Part shown: one piece after another, positions 17,510-26,199 of the stretch
Layout of the letters: the number at the start of each line of letters is the position of its first letter
Numbering within the stretch: the stretch's first letter is position 1
Notes under the pieces: model-generated
What the model saw: only the letters and a program-made list of their open reading frames with translations
What the model was told of the DNA's origin: nothing
Databases searched by the model: none
Program-made: the position numbers and the translations under genes
DNA from: VAZQ01 sp040510075
GTDB lineage: Bacteria; Pseudomonadota; Alphaproteobacteria; Rhizobiales; Xanthobacteraceae
Assembly: GCA_040510075.1 (NCBI GenBank)
Contig: JBEVJT010000001.1
Location: 1-64,000, forward strand
DNA length: 64,000 nucleotides
Reading direction: 5' to 3'

Positions 17510-17678
17510 TGAAACCCCATTTGGAAACCACACCCCCTAGCTTGGGCGGCGAGCTTATATCGGGCCACGCGGAACCCGACAACAACCTTCAGATTGGTCC
17601 TCGCGCGCCAGCAATCAGAGCGCTTTCTCGCCTGTTCACACATCTCGGGCTCTGGCCGGCAAACAGCAATAAGCGCCT

Positions 17679-19259
17679 TCACGCTCCATGTGAGCGACCG
17701 TCACCCGATCCTTCCCCGGCCGTCGTCAGTTCGGCGGGGGCCGAGTTCCCGCGCGCAGCATCGGCCTCTTCGACTGGAAGGTTTGCGTGCTGTGGATCGT
17801 CCGGTAACTCGGCAAGCACAGGTTCCTTTGGCAGCTGCGGTACCACAGCACCGATCTTAGCTTCGATTTCTTCCTGTTCGTCACCCGCACGAAGCAATGC
17901 GAGCTCTTCGTTACGTTGCAATTCCTCCTCACGTGCGCGGGCCTGCCGAGCGAGCGAGCGCTCGCGATAATGAAACCACCAATAATAGACCTGCATCGCC
18001 GCTCGCCCGAGAGCCCCACCCGCCCAGACCAGTTCGAATGGAGCAAACAGTCGCCAGCGGTCATCCCCTTCGACAATGGCTTGGGCGAGAATATCGCCTG
18101 CCATGGCGGTGGTGTTTAGTCCGTGTCCGCCGAACCCGCTTGCCAGCCACAGCCCAGGTGACAGCTCACCGATTTGAGGCATGCGATGGAGCGGGTTCCC
18201 CAAAACGCCCGACCAGGCATATTCCGCCTCTACGGCGCCCAGTTGCGGATAGACTTCTCCAATGTCGCGCAAGAGGTCGCCGGCATAGCGCCGGGCGTCG
18301 CCTTGCCATGTCGTAGATCTGCCGGACCACAGCAGTCGATCGTCATCGATAACCCGGTAGTGGTTATCGGCAAGGTCGGTGTCGGTGACTGCGCCGCTAT
18401 AGGTCACCGCATTGCGCAACCGGCCTCCCAAGCGCTCGGTCACGATGACATAGGACCATATGGGAACGAGCGTGCCAGTCACGCGGGGCAGGAGAGATCC
18501 CAGGTGCACATTGCACGCGAGTACGATTTTGCTTGCGCGCACGCGCGCCGACGGTGTCGTGACGCGTTTTCGCACTCCACCGGCGTCCAGGGACAGGGCA
18601 GGCGTATCTTGAAAAATCCGCGCTCCTGCTCGTTCGGCTGCTTCGGCCAAGCCCAGAGCGTAGTTGAGCGGATGAATGTGAAATGCGTCTGGCCAGTGCA
18701 GAGCCTGAAAGTAGTGCCGGCTCTTGAGCGTCTCGCGGACCTGCTCGATGGTCCACATTTCCAGCTTCGCGCCTAATTGCTCGTACAGAAGAAGATCGGC
18801 CGCCAGCTGATCACGATCATCAACTTTTGAAGGTTTGAGCCAGCCGGCAACAGGAGCCACCCCCGGCATCTGCGCTTCCGTGATGGTGCTGCGCACATAG
18901 CGCAGCCCCATCTCTGACAGCTCCCACAAGGCCCTGGCATGATCGAGGCCGACCCGCGCGATAATCTTGTCCAGTGACTCGGCGAAGCCCGGCAACACGA
19001 AGCCGTCGTTGCGGCCCGATGCGTTCCAGGCAATGTGTCGGCTTTCCAGGACCGCAACGCTCCAGCCGCGACGGGCGATCTCGCGCGCGGCGGTCAAGCC
19101 GGCGAGGCCCCCGCCGATCACGCACACATCAATGTCCAAGTCGAACGTGAGGCGGCCCCTTTGCGGGGCCGTGATCATGGTCGCGCTGTACCAGCTGAAA
19201 CCATAGGGTGCGCGTTCAGCCTCGGCTGGGTTCTGCGTTACTGGGACTCCGGATTGCAC
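17679..19259 (-). CDS. FAD-dependent amine/amino-acid oxidoreductase (DAO/PuuB-like)
   Basis: 526 residues. The dinucleotide fold begins IDVCVIGGGLAGLTAAREIA (GxGxxG, about 45-64), with LESRHIAWNASGRNDGFVLPG following as in PuuB/gamma-glutamylputrescine oxidases and related DAO-family enzymes. GLWLASGFGGHGLNTTAMAGDILA is the C-terminal FAD-binding block. The substrate is probably an amine or N-substituted amino acid, with hydrogen peroxide as product. A C-terminal extension of about 100 residues (acidic, Gln/Glu-rich) is unusual for the family. GTG 19259 start; divergent from the SixA-like gene. Confidence 0.8.
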   Translation of the reverse strand: MQSGVPVTQNPAEAERAPYGFSWYSATMITAPQRGRLTFDLDIDVCVIGGGLAGLTAAREIARRGWSVAVLESRHIAWNASGRNDGFVLPGFAESLDKIIARVGLDHARALWELSEMGLRYVRSTITEAQMPGVAPVAGWLKPSKVDDRDQLAADLLLYEQLGAKLEMWTIEQVRETLKSRHYFQALHWPDAFHIHPLNYALGLAEAAERAGARIFQDTPALSLDAGGVRKRVTTPSARVRASKIVLACNVHLGSLLPRVTGTLVPIWSYVIVTERLGGRLRNAVTYSGAVTDTDLADNHYRVIDDDRLLWSGRSTTWQGDARRYAGDLLRDIGEVYPQLGAVEAEYAWSGVLGNPLHRMPQIGELSPGLWLASGFGGHGLNTTAMAGDILAQAIVEGDDRWRLFAPFELVWAGGALGRAAMQVYYWWFHYRERSLARQARAREEELQRNEELALLRAGDEQEEIEAKIGAVVPQLPKEPVLAELPDDPQHANLPVEEADAARGNSAPAELTTAGEGSGDGRSHGA

Positions 19260-19304
19260 TGGACTATGCTAGTCTGCCTCGCCGCAAAAATCGATCTTCG
19301 TGCT

Positions 19305-19832
19305 ATGCGCCTGATGCTGCTCCGACACGCCAAGGCTGAGAAAGCCGACGCAGACATGCGTGATCATGAACGCGCACTCAATGCGCGTGGTAAGAGCGAC
19401 GCAGCCAGTATAGGCGCGTATCTGTCTCGCCATGGACTTGCGCCTGAGCTTGCCGTCTCCTCGACGGCAAAGCGCACGCGAGAGACCTGGGAAGTAATCG
19501 CACAAAAATTTTCAGTTGCGCCCGCCTCGCGTTTTGACGACCGCCTGTACAATGCCAATGCAAAAGCAATCTTACAGGTCATCAGAGGGATCGAAGCGCG
19601 CGCACACACGCTCATGCTCATCGGTCACAATCCGGGCCTGCATGAGTTTGCGTGCAGCGTGATCGCATCTGGCGATATAGAGGAGCGAGAGCTGCTGCGC
19701 GAAGGCCTGCCTACTGCCGGGCTGGCGGTGATCGGAGTGGCAGGCGCGCAGTGGCGCGATCTGCACTTCCATGGCGGTCGGCTTGAGCATTTCGTGACGC
19801 CCCGCTCCTTGGCAACGGCCGATCGGGTGTAG
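19305..19832 (+). CDS. SixA-type histidine phosphatase
   Basis: 175 residues of the histidine phosphatase superfamily. The catalytic LMLLRHAKAEK (RHG-type motif with phospho-acceptor His) is at the N-terminus and the second catalytic histidine is in LMLIGHNPGLHE (about residue 105). Small enzymes like this (SixA) dephosphorylate phosphohistidine on HPt domains or PTS proteins. Because the window has CckA and a broken HPt gene, a role in phosphorelay tuning is conceivable but unproved. ATG 19305 is preferred; an ATG at 19266 would add 13 residues. Confidence 0.85.
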   Translation: MRLMLLRHAKAEKADADMRDHERALNARGKSDAASIGAYLSRHGLAPELAVSSTAKRTRETWEVIAQKFSVAPASRFDDRLYNANAKAILQVIRGIEARAHTLMLIGHNPGLHEFACSVIASGDIEERELLREGLPTAGLAVIGVAGAQWRDLHFHGGRLEHFVTPRSLATADRV

Positions 19833-19876
19833 TCATCATCCATGGCAGTCGCCCATCAAAGCGCACGATCCGAAGA

Positions 19877-20329
19877 ATGTACAAGAACATCCTGGTGCCG
19901 ATCGAGCTCGAGGAGGTGGAGCGCGCCCGTGCCGCAATTGGCGCCGCCCGAGCCTTGGTTGACCAATCCGGCGGCAGCATCCGGTTGGTGCACGTGCTGC
20001 CGCTCACGCCTGTGATGCTTGCAGAATACGTTCCGCCCGATTTTGAAATGCAACAAAGAAAAACGGCCGAAGCCGCCCTCGCCGGAATGGTGGAAGAATT
20101 GCGGCTAACTTCCGGACGCGTATCCGCGGTTGTTCGTCAAGGCGGCGTGTATCAGGAAATTCTGGAGGAGGCGGCGAGCGTCGGCGCAGACCTTATCGTA
20201 ATGACGTCGCAGCAACCGCACCGGCATGCGGTCCGCTCGTATTTTCTAGGCTCCAATAACGGCCAAGTCGTTCGTTATGCCAAGTGCTCCGTTCTCGTTG
20301 TCAGGCAACCGAGAGCAAGCTCAGCGTAA
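19877..20329 (+). CDS. Universal stress protein (UspA family)
   Basis: 150 residues with one Usp domain. MYKNILVPIELEEVE is the first strand; the C-terminal half has VGADLIVMTSQQPHRHAVRSYFLGSNNGQVVRYAKCSVLVVR, in which the G-x2-G-x9-G(S/T) ATP loop is altered (LGSNNGQVV instead of GSVAExV). It may bind nucleotide weakly or not at all. These are cytosolic proteins raised under starvation or low oxygen. It lies 44 bp after the SixA-like gene and 40-70 bp before the patatin gene, all on the same strand. Confidence 0.85.
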   Translation: MYKNILVPIELEEVERARAAIGAARALVDQSGGSIRLVHVLPLTPVMLAEYVPPDFEMQQRKTAEAALAGMVEELRLTSGRVSAVVRQGGVYQEILEEAASVGADLIVMTSQQPHRHAVRSYFLGSNNGQVVRYAKCSVLVVRQPRASSA

Positions 20330-20395
20330 CCACGCCGAGCTTCACGAGGTGCTCCTGCAACTCGCCTGGTGCGATGTCTGGACCCCCCCGCACCG

Positions 20396-21679
20396 ATGCG
20401 TGCCCTAGAAATGCTGGATTTGTGCGAGAAGCGCGGACTGCGTACAGCGGAGAGAAAGTTGCCCGCATTCCCAAAACTCACCGGTTCGGCAACCGCACTT
20501 ATGGTGTGCGCTGCACTGATCATCGGCGTGCCCATTGACGGCTCGCACGCCCAAAGCGTCACACAAACAAAAAAAGGAGCCGAACGAAAGCCGGCCGCGA
20601 AGGCCGAAAAGCGCGGCCCGGAAGAGCGCGCCATATTCACGCAGGAGGACGAAGAAGCAGCAATCGTTATCGGCTTTCCCGAAGCGCGCGCGTGGGGAGA
20701 TTCCGATAGCGACTTTGCGCGCCTGCTGCCGCTGGCAGCAGGCCCCTGGTTGGCAATCTCCGGCGGTGGCTCCGATGGCGCGTTTGGGGCGGGCGTTCTG
20801 GCTGGCTGGTCGAAGGCGGGAAACCGGCCGGATTTTGCGGTCGTCACTGGAGCAAGCATCGGCGCTCTGATCGCACCGTTTGCCTTTCTCGGCTCGCGCT
20901 ATGACGATAAGCTGCGCGAGAATTTCACGACCATTGCAGCGGCTGACATATTCGAAGATCAGCCGACCCGCGACAGCTTGTTCGATTATTGGCCGCTAAA
21001 GCGCCTCATCGAACAGCGCATGACCCCCAAATTGCTCGGCGAAATAGCGGCCGAGCACGGGCGCGGCAGGCGCTTGCTTGTCGTCACAACCAACCTCGAC
21101 TCCGGGCGTCCAGTAATCTGGGACATGGGCGCAATCGCCGCGCACGGAGATGCAAACGCGCTCAAGCTGTTCCGAGAAGTCTTGCTTGCATCCTGCAGCA
21201 TTCCCGGATTCTTTTCTCCGGTTGCGATCGCCGTGGAGGCAAAGGGGAAGCGTTTCCAGGAGATGCATGGAGATGGAACGCTGACCGCGCCCTTCTTCGT
21301 TCTGCCGCAAACCAGGTTCGCAGCGGATGGCACCTCCAGGCCGCCACTCACACAACTTTATGTCGTTGTAAATTCAAAGCTCGTTCCGGAATTCAACATG
21401 GCTGAGAACAACGTAGCGGGCGTGCTCGGCCGTTCTATCGGAGTCGCGCTCACATCTGCTCTGCGCTCCGAAGTATCCTTGCTCAGCGTCGCGTCCCAGC
21501 GCATCGGTTTCGCATTGCAGATCGCGCATATTGATACGGCCTTCACTTATCCGTCGCGCGGACCGTTCGACGGTAAGTACATGCAGGCGCTCTACGAATT
21601 TGGAAATGCCGCTGGCCAGAAAGGGGCGGCGTTCGAGGATGGCGCAAGCGTTTACCTGCGCCGGTCCAGTGCCCGGTAA
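20396..21679 (+). CDS. Patatin-like phospholipase, secreted
   Basis: About 427 residues. The N-terminus bears a hydrophobic segment (ATALMVCAALIIGVPIDG) followed by HAQS, a likely signal peptide cut. The patatin domain has the oxyanion loop AISGGGSDGAFGAG, the nucleophile elbow GASIG (Ser in G-x-S-x-G) and the catalytic Asp in MHGDGTLTAP, so the Ser-Asp dyad is complete. It probably cleaves phospholipid acyl esters in the envelope. ATG 20396 or 20411 could each be used; the frame begins at 20369. Confidence 0.85.
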   Translation: MRALEMLDLCEKRGLRTAERKLPAFPKLTGSATALMVCAALIIGVPIDGSHAQSVTQTKKGAERKPAAKAEKRGPEERAIFTQEDEEAAIVIGFPEARAWGDSDSDFARLLPLAAGPWLAISGGGSDGAFGAGVLAGWSKAGNRPDFAVVTGASIGALIAPFAFLGSRYDDKLRENFTTIAAADIFEDQPTRDSLFDYWPLKRLIEQRMTPKLLGEIAAEHGRGRRLLVVTTNLDSGRPVIWDMGAIAAHGDANALKLFREVLLASCSIPGFFSPVAIAVEAKGKRFQEMHGDGTLTAPFFVLPQTRFAADGTSRPPLTQLYVVVNSKLVPEFNMAENNVAGVLGRSIGVALTSALRSEVSLLSVASQRIGFALQIAHIDTAFTYPSRGPFDGKYMQALYEFGNAAGQKGAAFEDGASVYLRRSSAR

Positions 21680-21726
21680 CAGATAGATTTCAGCTTCCCC
21701 CGCGCTTGCCAAGCTAACGGTGTCAG

Positions 21727-21760
21727 CCGCCGCGGGCGCTAAGGACTATTCCCGCGGCGG
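21727..21760. terminator. Hairpin between convergent genes
   Basis: Perfect 10-bp arms CCGCCGCGGG (21727-21736) and CCCGCGGCGG (21751-21760) around a 14-base loop, midway between the patatin stop and the DUF892 stop. No T-run follows on either strand, so it is a transcript-end hairpin rather than a classical intrinsic terminator. Confidence 0.5.
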
Positions 21761-21817
21761 GAACGCTCGTGGCAACCAGAGCCTCGGTCCGAAGTGACCG
21801 CCTGGTCGACTGCAGCT

Positions 21818-22324
21818 TTAACTTGCCGCCTTCAGGTTCAGTTTCGCCTCGGCAATTTCGGTCAGCTTCTTGTCGGCAGCCTTTTCCTCGTCGAGGTTCT
21901 TCTGCAGCAAGGCCGCGCAGTCATTCCGGCCCAGCTGTTTTGCCCATGCAACCAGGGTGCCGTAGCGTGTCATTTCGTAATGCTCGACTGCTTGTGCGGC
22001 AGCAGCTAGCGCTGCATTGAGCACCTGCTTGTCCTCGGTGTCGCCAATGATGTCCTCGGCCTCTTCAATGATGCCGTCTATAGCGGGACAATCGACGCCC
22101 TTCGCCGTCATGCCCGCGAGCTGGAATACCTGCTCGAGGCGTTTCACGTGATTTTTGGTTTCGCCAAGATGAGTTTGAAACGCCTGCTTGAGCGATGCGT
22201 CGCTGGCTTTTTCGATCATCGTGGGAAGGGAATTCACGATCTGGTTCTCTGCATAAAAAATATCGCGCAATGTGTGCGCGAACAGATCGTTCATGTTTTT
22301 GATGTCCTTCGAAAACAATCCCAT
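21818..22324 (-). CDS. YciF-like ferritin-fold protein (DUF892)
   Basis: 168 residues forming a four-helix bundle with acidic and histidine ligands in the expected places: DLFAHTLRDIFYAENQIV, FQTHLGETKNHVKRLEQVF and VEHYEMTRYGTLVAWA. The DUF892/YciF family has a di-metal ferritin-like fold and is strongly linked to general stress response, though the reaction is not established. The upstream EcfG-type promoter (22408-22432) fits that role. Start ATG 22324, preceded by AAAGGCCGAGGCC. Confidence 0.9.
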   Translation of the reverse strand: MGLFSKDIKNMNDLFAHTLRDIFYAENQIVNSLPTMIEKASDASLKQAFQTHLGETKNHVKRLEQVFQLAGMTAKGVDCPAIDGIIEEAEDIIGDTEDKQVLNAALAAAAQAVEHYEMTRYGTLVAWAKQLGRNDCAALLQKNLDEEKAADKKLTEIAEAKLNLKAAS

Positions 22325-22407
22325 GGCCTCGGCCTTTCGTCTCTGTTGCGGAAGATCGGAGCGGATGCGCGTTCACCCCTGCAGGTGCGCGCCGCCCTTA
22401 CTTCTGC

Positions 22408-22432
22408 AACGGCGGAACCCGAGGACGGTTCC
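22408..22432 (-). promoter_or_regulatory. EcfG-type general stress promoter
   Basis: On the minus strand GGAAC (22432-22428), 16 bases, then CGTT (22411-22408). This is an exact match to the alphaproteobacterial EcfG consensus GGAAC-N16/17-CGTT, about 84 bases upstream of the DUF892 start and in the correct orientation. YciF-type genes are known general-stress targets in this class, so the site is probably functional. Confidence 0.75.
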
Positions 22433-22666
22433 TAAGGACTTGCAGGCGTTGCTGGCCCTTGTCGGCTGAGAGCACCCACGGAACCTACCTCCCCGCGTTG
22501 CGCCGAGCGGCCCCCGATCAACGGTTCCTTTACCGGGAATCCAGCCGCGGGTGCATCAACCGTATTTGAACCAATTCCTGCCACATTGCGACTAATCGCG
22601 GTGGGAGAAGAGGCCCTGCCGTACCGGCTGTCAGACCGGCGGGCCAGGCTTGCAGGAGGGGCTCGA

Positions 22667-23059
22667 ATGACATATTGCCGAAGACTGCTTTGGATGCACC
22701 GGCTGCTGGCAGGTGCGGGTCTGGCGCTAATGGCAGCCGTCCCCGCGCTTCGGCCGGCCGAGGCAGTGCCAAGCTACGATGGATTGTGGAGCGTGGTGAT
22801 CGTGACGAGGGCCGGTCTCTGCGAGCCTTCATACCGCTATCCTGTTCGGATCATGAATGGTCATCTCGTCAATGCCGGCAAAGCGAGCGTGCAGATCAGC
22901 GGACGGGTGGGAAAGAACGGTGCGGTCGTCGTGAACGTCAGTTCGGGAGACAAGACAGCCATCGGCACCGGCCATCTCGCTGAAACGAAGGGCGCCGGCA
23001 ACTGGACCGGCGGCAATGGGGTCTGCTCAGGCACTTGGCAGGCGGAGCGCCGCACCTAA
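22667..23059 (+). CDS. Secreted protein of unknown function (130 aa)
   Basis: ATG 22667 lies behind a strong AGGAGGGG. A signal peptide (basic MTYCRRLLWMHR, hydrophobic LLAGAGLALMAAVPAL, cut near AEA) precedes a domain of about 100 residues that starts YDGLWSVVIVTRAGLCEP and ends GTGHLAETKGAGNWTGGNGVCSGTWQAER. Two cysteines probably pair. The pattern of strands and the final GTW block are common in small periplasmic proteins of rhizobia. No enzyme motif is visible. An intrinsic terminator follows. Confidence 0.75.
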   Translation: MTYCRRLLWMHRLLAGAGLALMAAVPALRPAEAVPSYDGLWSVVIVTRAGLCEPSYRYPVRIMNGHLVNAGKASVQISGRVGKNGAVVVNVSSGDKTAIGTGHLAETKGAGNWTGGNGVCSGTWQAERRT

Positions 23060-23091
23060 GCGCTCCATACACGTTCCTCGAAAATTCTGTG

Positions 23092-23119
23092 GAATGCCCG
23101 AGCCCAGGCTCGGGCATTC
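23092..23119 (+). terminator. Intrinsic terminator
   Basis: A 13-bp perfect stem, GAATGCCCGAGCC (23092-23104) with GGCTCGGGCATTC (23107-23119), is followed by GTTTGTGTGG. It ends transcription of the secreted protein gene. The T-run is weak but the stem is very stable. Confidence 0.75.
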
Positions 23120-23166
23120 GTTTGTGTGGCTTGCGCCGTGAGCGTCAGTGGCATTCGTATAGCAGC

Positions 23167-23610
23167 ATGAAGCGAGCACCATCTGGAAAACTGCCGGCGC
23201 TGCTCGTCTACGCCACTGGGCTGACCTGTGGCGTGTTGTCTGCCGTCGCGCTGCAGATCTATCTCGCTGGGACTGGGTTCAGCCTAGTTCCCCTATGGGA
23301 CAGCCTCTTTTCTGGGCGGGTTCTGGATTTGCGTACGACGGGGCCGTGGTGGGCAATCGCAGGGATCTCATTTCTGATTAGTGGTGTCGTCGCAGCTGCC
23401 CTCAGCCGGATTTCGTTCCCGCTGCGCCGATTTCGGTTCGCGCGCTGGATCTTGGGCATCGCGCTCGTGCTCCTGCTGGCTCATTTGGGACAGGAATCGG
23501 CGGCTATTCACCCCGTTTACACAGCCGCCAATACAGCGATCAGCTTGGTAGCCTTGGGTATCGCGAGCATGCTAGCGCTGTGCGGGGCTTATTTTACCGT
23601 GCAGCGGTGA
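23167..23610 (+). CDS. Four-helix membrane protein, unknown function
   Basis: 147 residues with four predicted membrane helices: LLVYATGLTCGVLSAVALQIYL, WWAIAGISFLISGVVAAAL, WILGIALVLLLAHLG and the last NTAISLVALGIASMLALCGAYF. Short, basic loops (RRFRFAR) would lie in the cytoplasm. ATG 23167 is used, because upstream codons belong to the terminator. No family recognised. Confidence 0.6.
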   Translation: MKRAPSGKLPALLVYATGLTCGVLSAVALQIYLAGTGFSLVPLWDSLFSGRVLDLRTTGPWWAIAGISFLISGVVAAALSRISFPLRRFRFARWILGIALVLLLAHLGQESAAIHPVYTAANTAISLVALGIASMLALCGAYFTVQR

Positions 23611-23737
23611 GGTTGCCTCTGTGGTTCAATATTACCAGCTCGGCACGGAACTGTGGTATAGGGTTTGAACCTGAGCGCGCCGTCCCCCGACTAAATCGAG
23701 CGGTGGTGCGGCTTCCGAGACGTGCAGTCCTGCGTTA

Positions 23738-24646
23738 TTGACCGGCACAAGCGCGGAGACCTTGATGGCATTGGCGGCCGATTACGCACCTGCCAGAACT
23801 CGGGAACAGCGTAGCCCATCGCCTTGGGTTGCCGGCCTGCTCACCCTGCTCGCCCCTGGTCTCGGTCATCTGTACATCGGTCAGCCCAAGCGCGGCATTT
23901 TCCTATTCGCTCTCGTTATGATCGCGGACACATTGCTCATGTTCGCAATGATGGGAGTGCTGGCGCGATTTTGGATGTTTGCCATCAGCGGTGGTCTGCT
24001 TTTCGGACTTTGGCTTTACATCCTGGTCGACGCTGTGTTGCGTGCTCGGCGCACCCCTTTGGATATGTCCCAATCACTCAGTCGCTGGACGATTTATGCA
24101 GGTGCATTCCTCTTGGCCTGCCTCGTCTTTGCAGCGCCATGCATATACGCCCTGCAGGCGAAAGCATCAGGTCGGCTGCTTTGGTTGAGCGCCCAGAGCT
24201 CCAGCATGGAGCCAACGCTTGAGACCGGGGAATACGTTCTTGCCGATGCAACTTACTATCGAACTCGCCTGCCGAGCCGAGGCGAGGTTGCCGTCTACAA
24301 GCATCCCTTGCAACCGGACAGCCACTTCATAAACCGGATCGTGGCAGTCGAGGGTGATCGCATCGCCGTAAAGAATGGCCATGCAATCGTGAACGGAATG
24401 TACGTCGAGGAGCCTTATGCGGAGCTTGCATCAGTAGCGTCACCCTCGGCGGACCTGCCTGAAATTCCCGTACCCGCTGGCCACGTATTCATGCTGGGCG
24501 ACAACCGAGCGAGCAAGGCAAATAGCCGCGACAGCGCCGTGCAGGGCTTGATTCCGGTCACGCACCTAATTGGAAGAGTGACCGACGTGGCGATATCTCG
24601 CCATGTTCTGCGCATGGGACGCTGGGTAGGAACGCCGAGCAACTAG
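23738..24646 (+). CDS. Signal peptidase I-family protein with altered active site
   Basis: 302 residues. The N-terminal third has several membrane helices starting LLTLLAPGLGHLYIGQPKRGIFLFAL, like TM2-type domains; the C-terminal part is a S26 leader peptidase with SSSMEPTLETGEYVLAD (catalytic Ser near residue 156) and the conserved MLGDNRASKANSRDS box. LepB has its general-base Lys in a block like YIKRAVGLPGD. Here the block reads FINRIVAVEGD, so Lys becomes Asn (AAC, near residue 199). It may be inactive, use another base, or be a specialised enzyme. A second LepB elsewhere would do essential work. Confidence 0.75.
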   Translation: MTGTSAETLMALAADYAPARTREQRSPSPWVAGLLTLLAPGLGHLYIGQPKRGIFLFALVMIADTLLMFAMMGVLARFWMFAISGGLLFGLWLYILVDAVLRARRTPLDMSQSLSRWTIYAGAFLLACLVFAAPCIYALQAKASGRLLWLSAQSSSMEPTLETGEYVLADATYYRTRLPSRGEVAVYKHPLQPDSHFINRIVAVEGDRIAVKNGHAIVNGMYVEEPYAELASVASPSADLPEIPVPAGHVFMLGDNRASKANSRDSAVQGLIPVTHLIGRVTDVAISRHVLRMGRWVGTPSN

Positions 24647-24653
24647 GAGATAC

Positions 24654-24679
24654 AGCAGGACGCGCTCCAGCGTCCTGCT
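24654..24679. terminator. Hairpin after signal peptidase gene
   Basis: Arms AGCAGGACGC (24654-24663) and GCGTCCTGCT (24670-24679) pair perfectly around a 6-base loop, 8 bases after the stop codon of the peptidase gene. There is no T-run, so it could be Rho-assisted or an mRNA-stabilising structure. Confidence 0.5.
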
Positions 24680-24749
24680 CACTCGGAACTGCCAGCCACG
24701 GCGCCGCGTTGAGGCAGAAATGTACCCGCATCAGTTCTACAGGCGAGCC

Positions 24750-25185
24750 ATGCAGCACCCATGCATCGGCAGGTGCAATCGTTCTGCAATTATCGCTGGA
24801 CTCCTACTGCTCGCCGGCACGGCGGCAATCGCCCAAACCAGCGACGGAACGAGCGGATCAGCAGGTTCGGCAGCTACGGGCGGGACGGGCGGCACGGGTA
24901 GCTGGCGCAAGCTCTATTCCGAGCGGCCGCCCTGCGGCGCCGACGCCGGGCCAGTCGTCCACATTGCCTCCAAAGAATGGCAACGGCCGGTCCACGGATT
25001 TGCCCTCACGCTTTCTGCCTCCTGAAGTTGGAGGATCCTCCGGACGGCCCTCCACGACCGGCCGCGGAAACCTTCAGGGCGGCAGCACACTGCCAGGATG
25101 CCCGCCGGGTTCGGCCGTTTCTGGAACTCCGCGGATCATAAATGATCCAGCACTGGGGATGGGCCCGAACGCTCCGGGCTGCTGA
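24750..25185 (+). pseudogene. Frameshifted Gly/Pro-rich secreted protein
   Basis: The first frame (from ATG 24750 or 24720) gives a signal peptide (SAIIAGLLLLAGTAAIAQ) and a Ser/Gly-rich stretch ending TGGTGGTGS. It then runs into an unlike sequence and stops at 25025. The neighbouring frame carries GASSIPSGRPAAPTPGQSS and continues to 25185 in the same low-complexity style, with a C-terminal CPPGSAVSGTPRIIND...APGC. Removing one T near 24903 would join them. So a one-base insertion, or a sequencing error, has split one gene of about 145 codons. Function unknown. Confidence 0.55.
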
Positions 25186-25264
25186 GACTCGTGCTAACAT
25201 GACCCACGGGTGAGGAGCCGCACCCTATGAAACGTGCGCCGAGCCACAAAGTGAGGGACTGTTC

Positions 25265-26146
25265 GTGGGCAAGCATAAGTTCATCATCGAACCGCATTTC
25301 CGACTGCAGGAATGGATCGCCGAGGAGAAAGGATATTTCAAGGACGAGAACCTGGATTACGTATTTCAGGAGCTGATCAGGTCGACGGACGGCGCGCATC
25401 ACGACCGCGGAGATAAGGTCGGCGCGATGCAGTCCTTCGAGCGCGGACGGACAGCTGACGTGAGCTGCGCCTGTCATTGGACGGTGGGTGTTGCCGCATC
25501 GACAGGGAAGGGTCGCCTGTATGCGGATGTCTACTCCGTCGCTCCGGCCGGAGTATTCGTTCCCGCTGATTCACCGGTTAGAAGTCCCGAAGATCTTGCT
25601 GGCGTGCCCATCGCGGTCGGGTATCAATCCGGCAGCCACTACTCCAGCATCCAGGCGCTTGAGCAATATTTGCCCGCTGACAAGATTGTTCTGACGTTTG
25701 CCGACGGCATGTTGTTCCACCGGCTCGATCAGCTGATATCGGGTAAGGCGCAGGCGTCTGCGCTGTTCAGCGGACCTTATTACCTGGCTGAGCAGCTGGG
25801 CTTTCGCAAAATCATAGATGCCACATTCATGATCGCAACCATGGTGACGGGCGATCCGGATCCGGAAGACTTGCGCAAGTTTTTTCGCGCGCTCAGACGA
25901 GCACAACGGGATCTCGATCTGCGGCCGGATCTTTATACGCACTACTACAAAAATGAATTCCCTGCGCGATATCACAGGATCATGGATACGCGGCGCTGGG
26001 GACCGGGCGAGCGGTTGGTTTTTGAGCCGTATACGAAGGAGGTATACGAACAGACGTTCAAATGGATTGCTGATCACGGCATTTTCGCCGGCAGCGGGAT
26101 GGGAAGCGGCGATTACGAGCAAGCAGTGATGAGCACGGCAGCTTGA
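25265..26146 (+). CDS. Orphan solute-binding protein-like (NMT1/SsuA family)
   Basis: 293 residues of the NMT1/THI5/SsuA periplasmic-binding fold: FIIEPHFRLQEWIAEEKGYFKDENLDYVF opens the first lobe, GVPIAVGYQSGSHYSSIQAL is the anion/substrate loop, and LISGKAQASALFSGPYYLAEQLGF lies in the second lobe. GTG 25265 starts directly in the fold; no signal peptide is present, and no permease or ATPase lies nearby. It may be cytosolic, a sensor or an enzyme, or it may have lost its leader. The substrate is probably a small organic anion or pyrimidine, by family only. Confidence 0.75.
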   Translation: MGKHKFIIEPHFRLQEWIAEEKGYFKDENLDYVFQELIRSTDGAHHDRGDKVGAMQSFERGRTADVSCACHWTVGVAASTGKGRLYADVYSVAPAGVFVPADSPVRSPEDLAGVPIAVGYQSGSHYSSIQALEQYLPADKIVLTFADGMLFHRLDQLISGKAQASALFSGPYYLAEQLGFRKIIDATFMIATMVTGDPDPEDLRKFFRALRRAQRDLDLRPDLYTHYYKNEFPARYHRIMDTRRWGPGERLVFEPYTKEVYEQTFKWIADHGIFAGSGMGSGDYEQAVMSTAA

Positions 26147-26199
26147 GCTACAAAAGCGCGGCGCATTCAGCAATCTGCGAAGCTCAGTCTTACCGCGAC

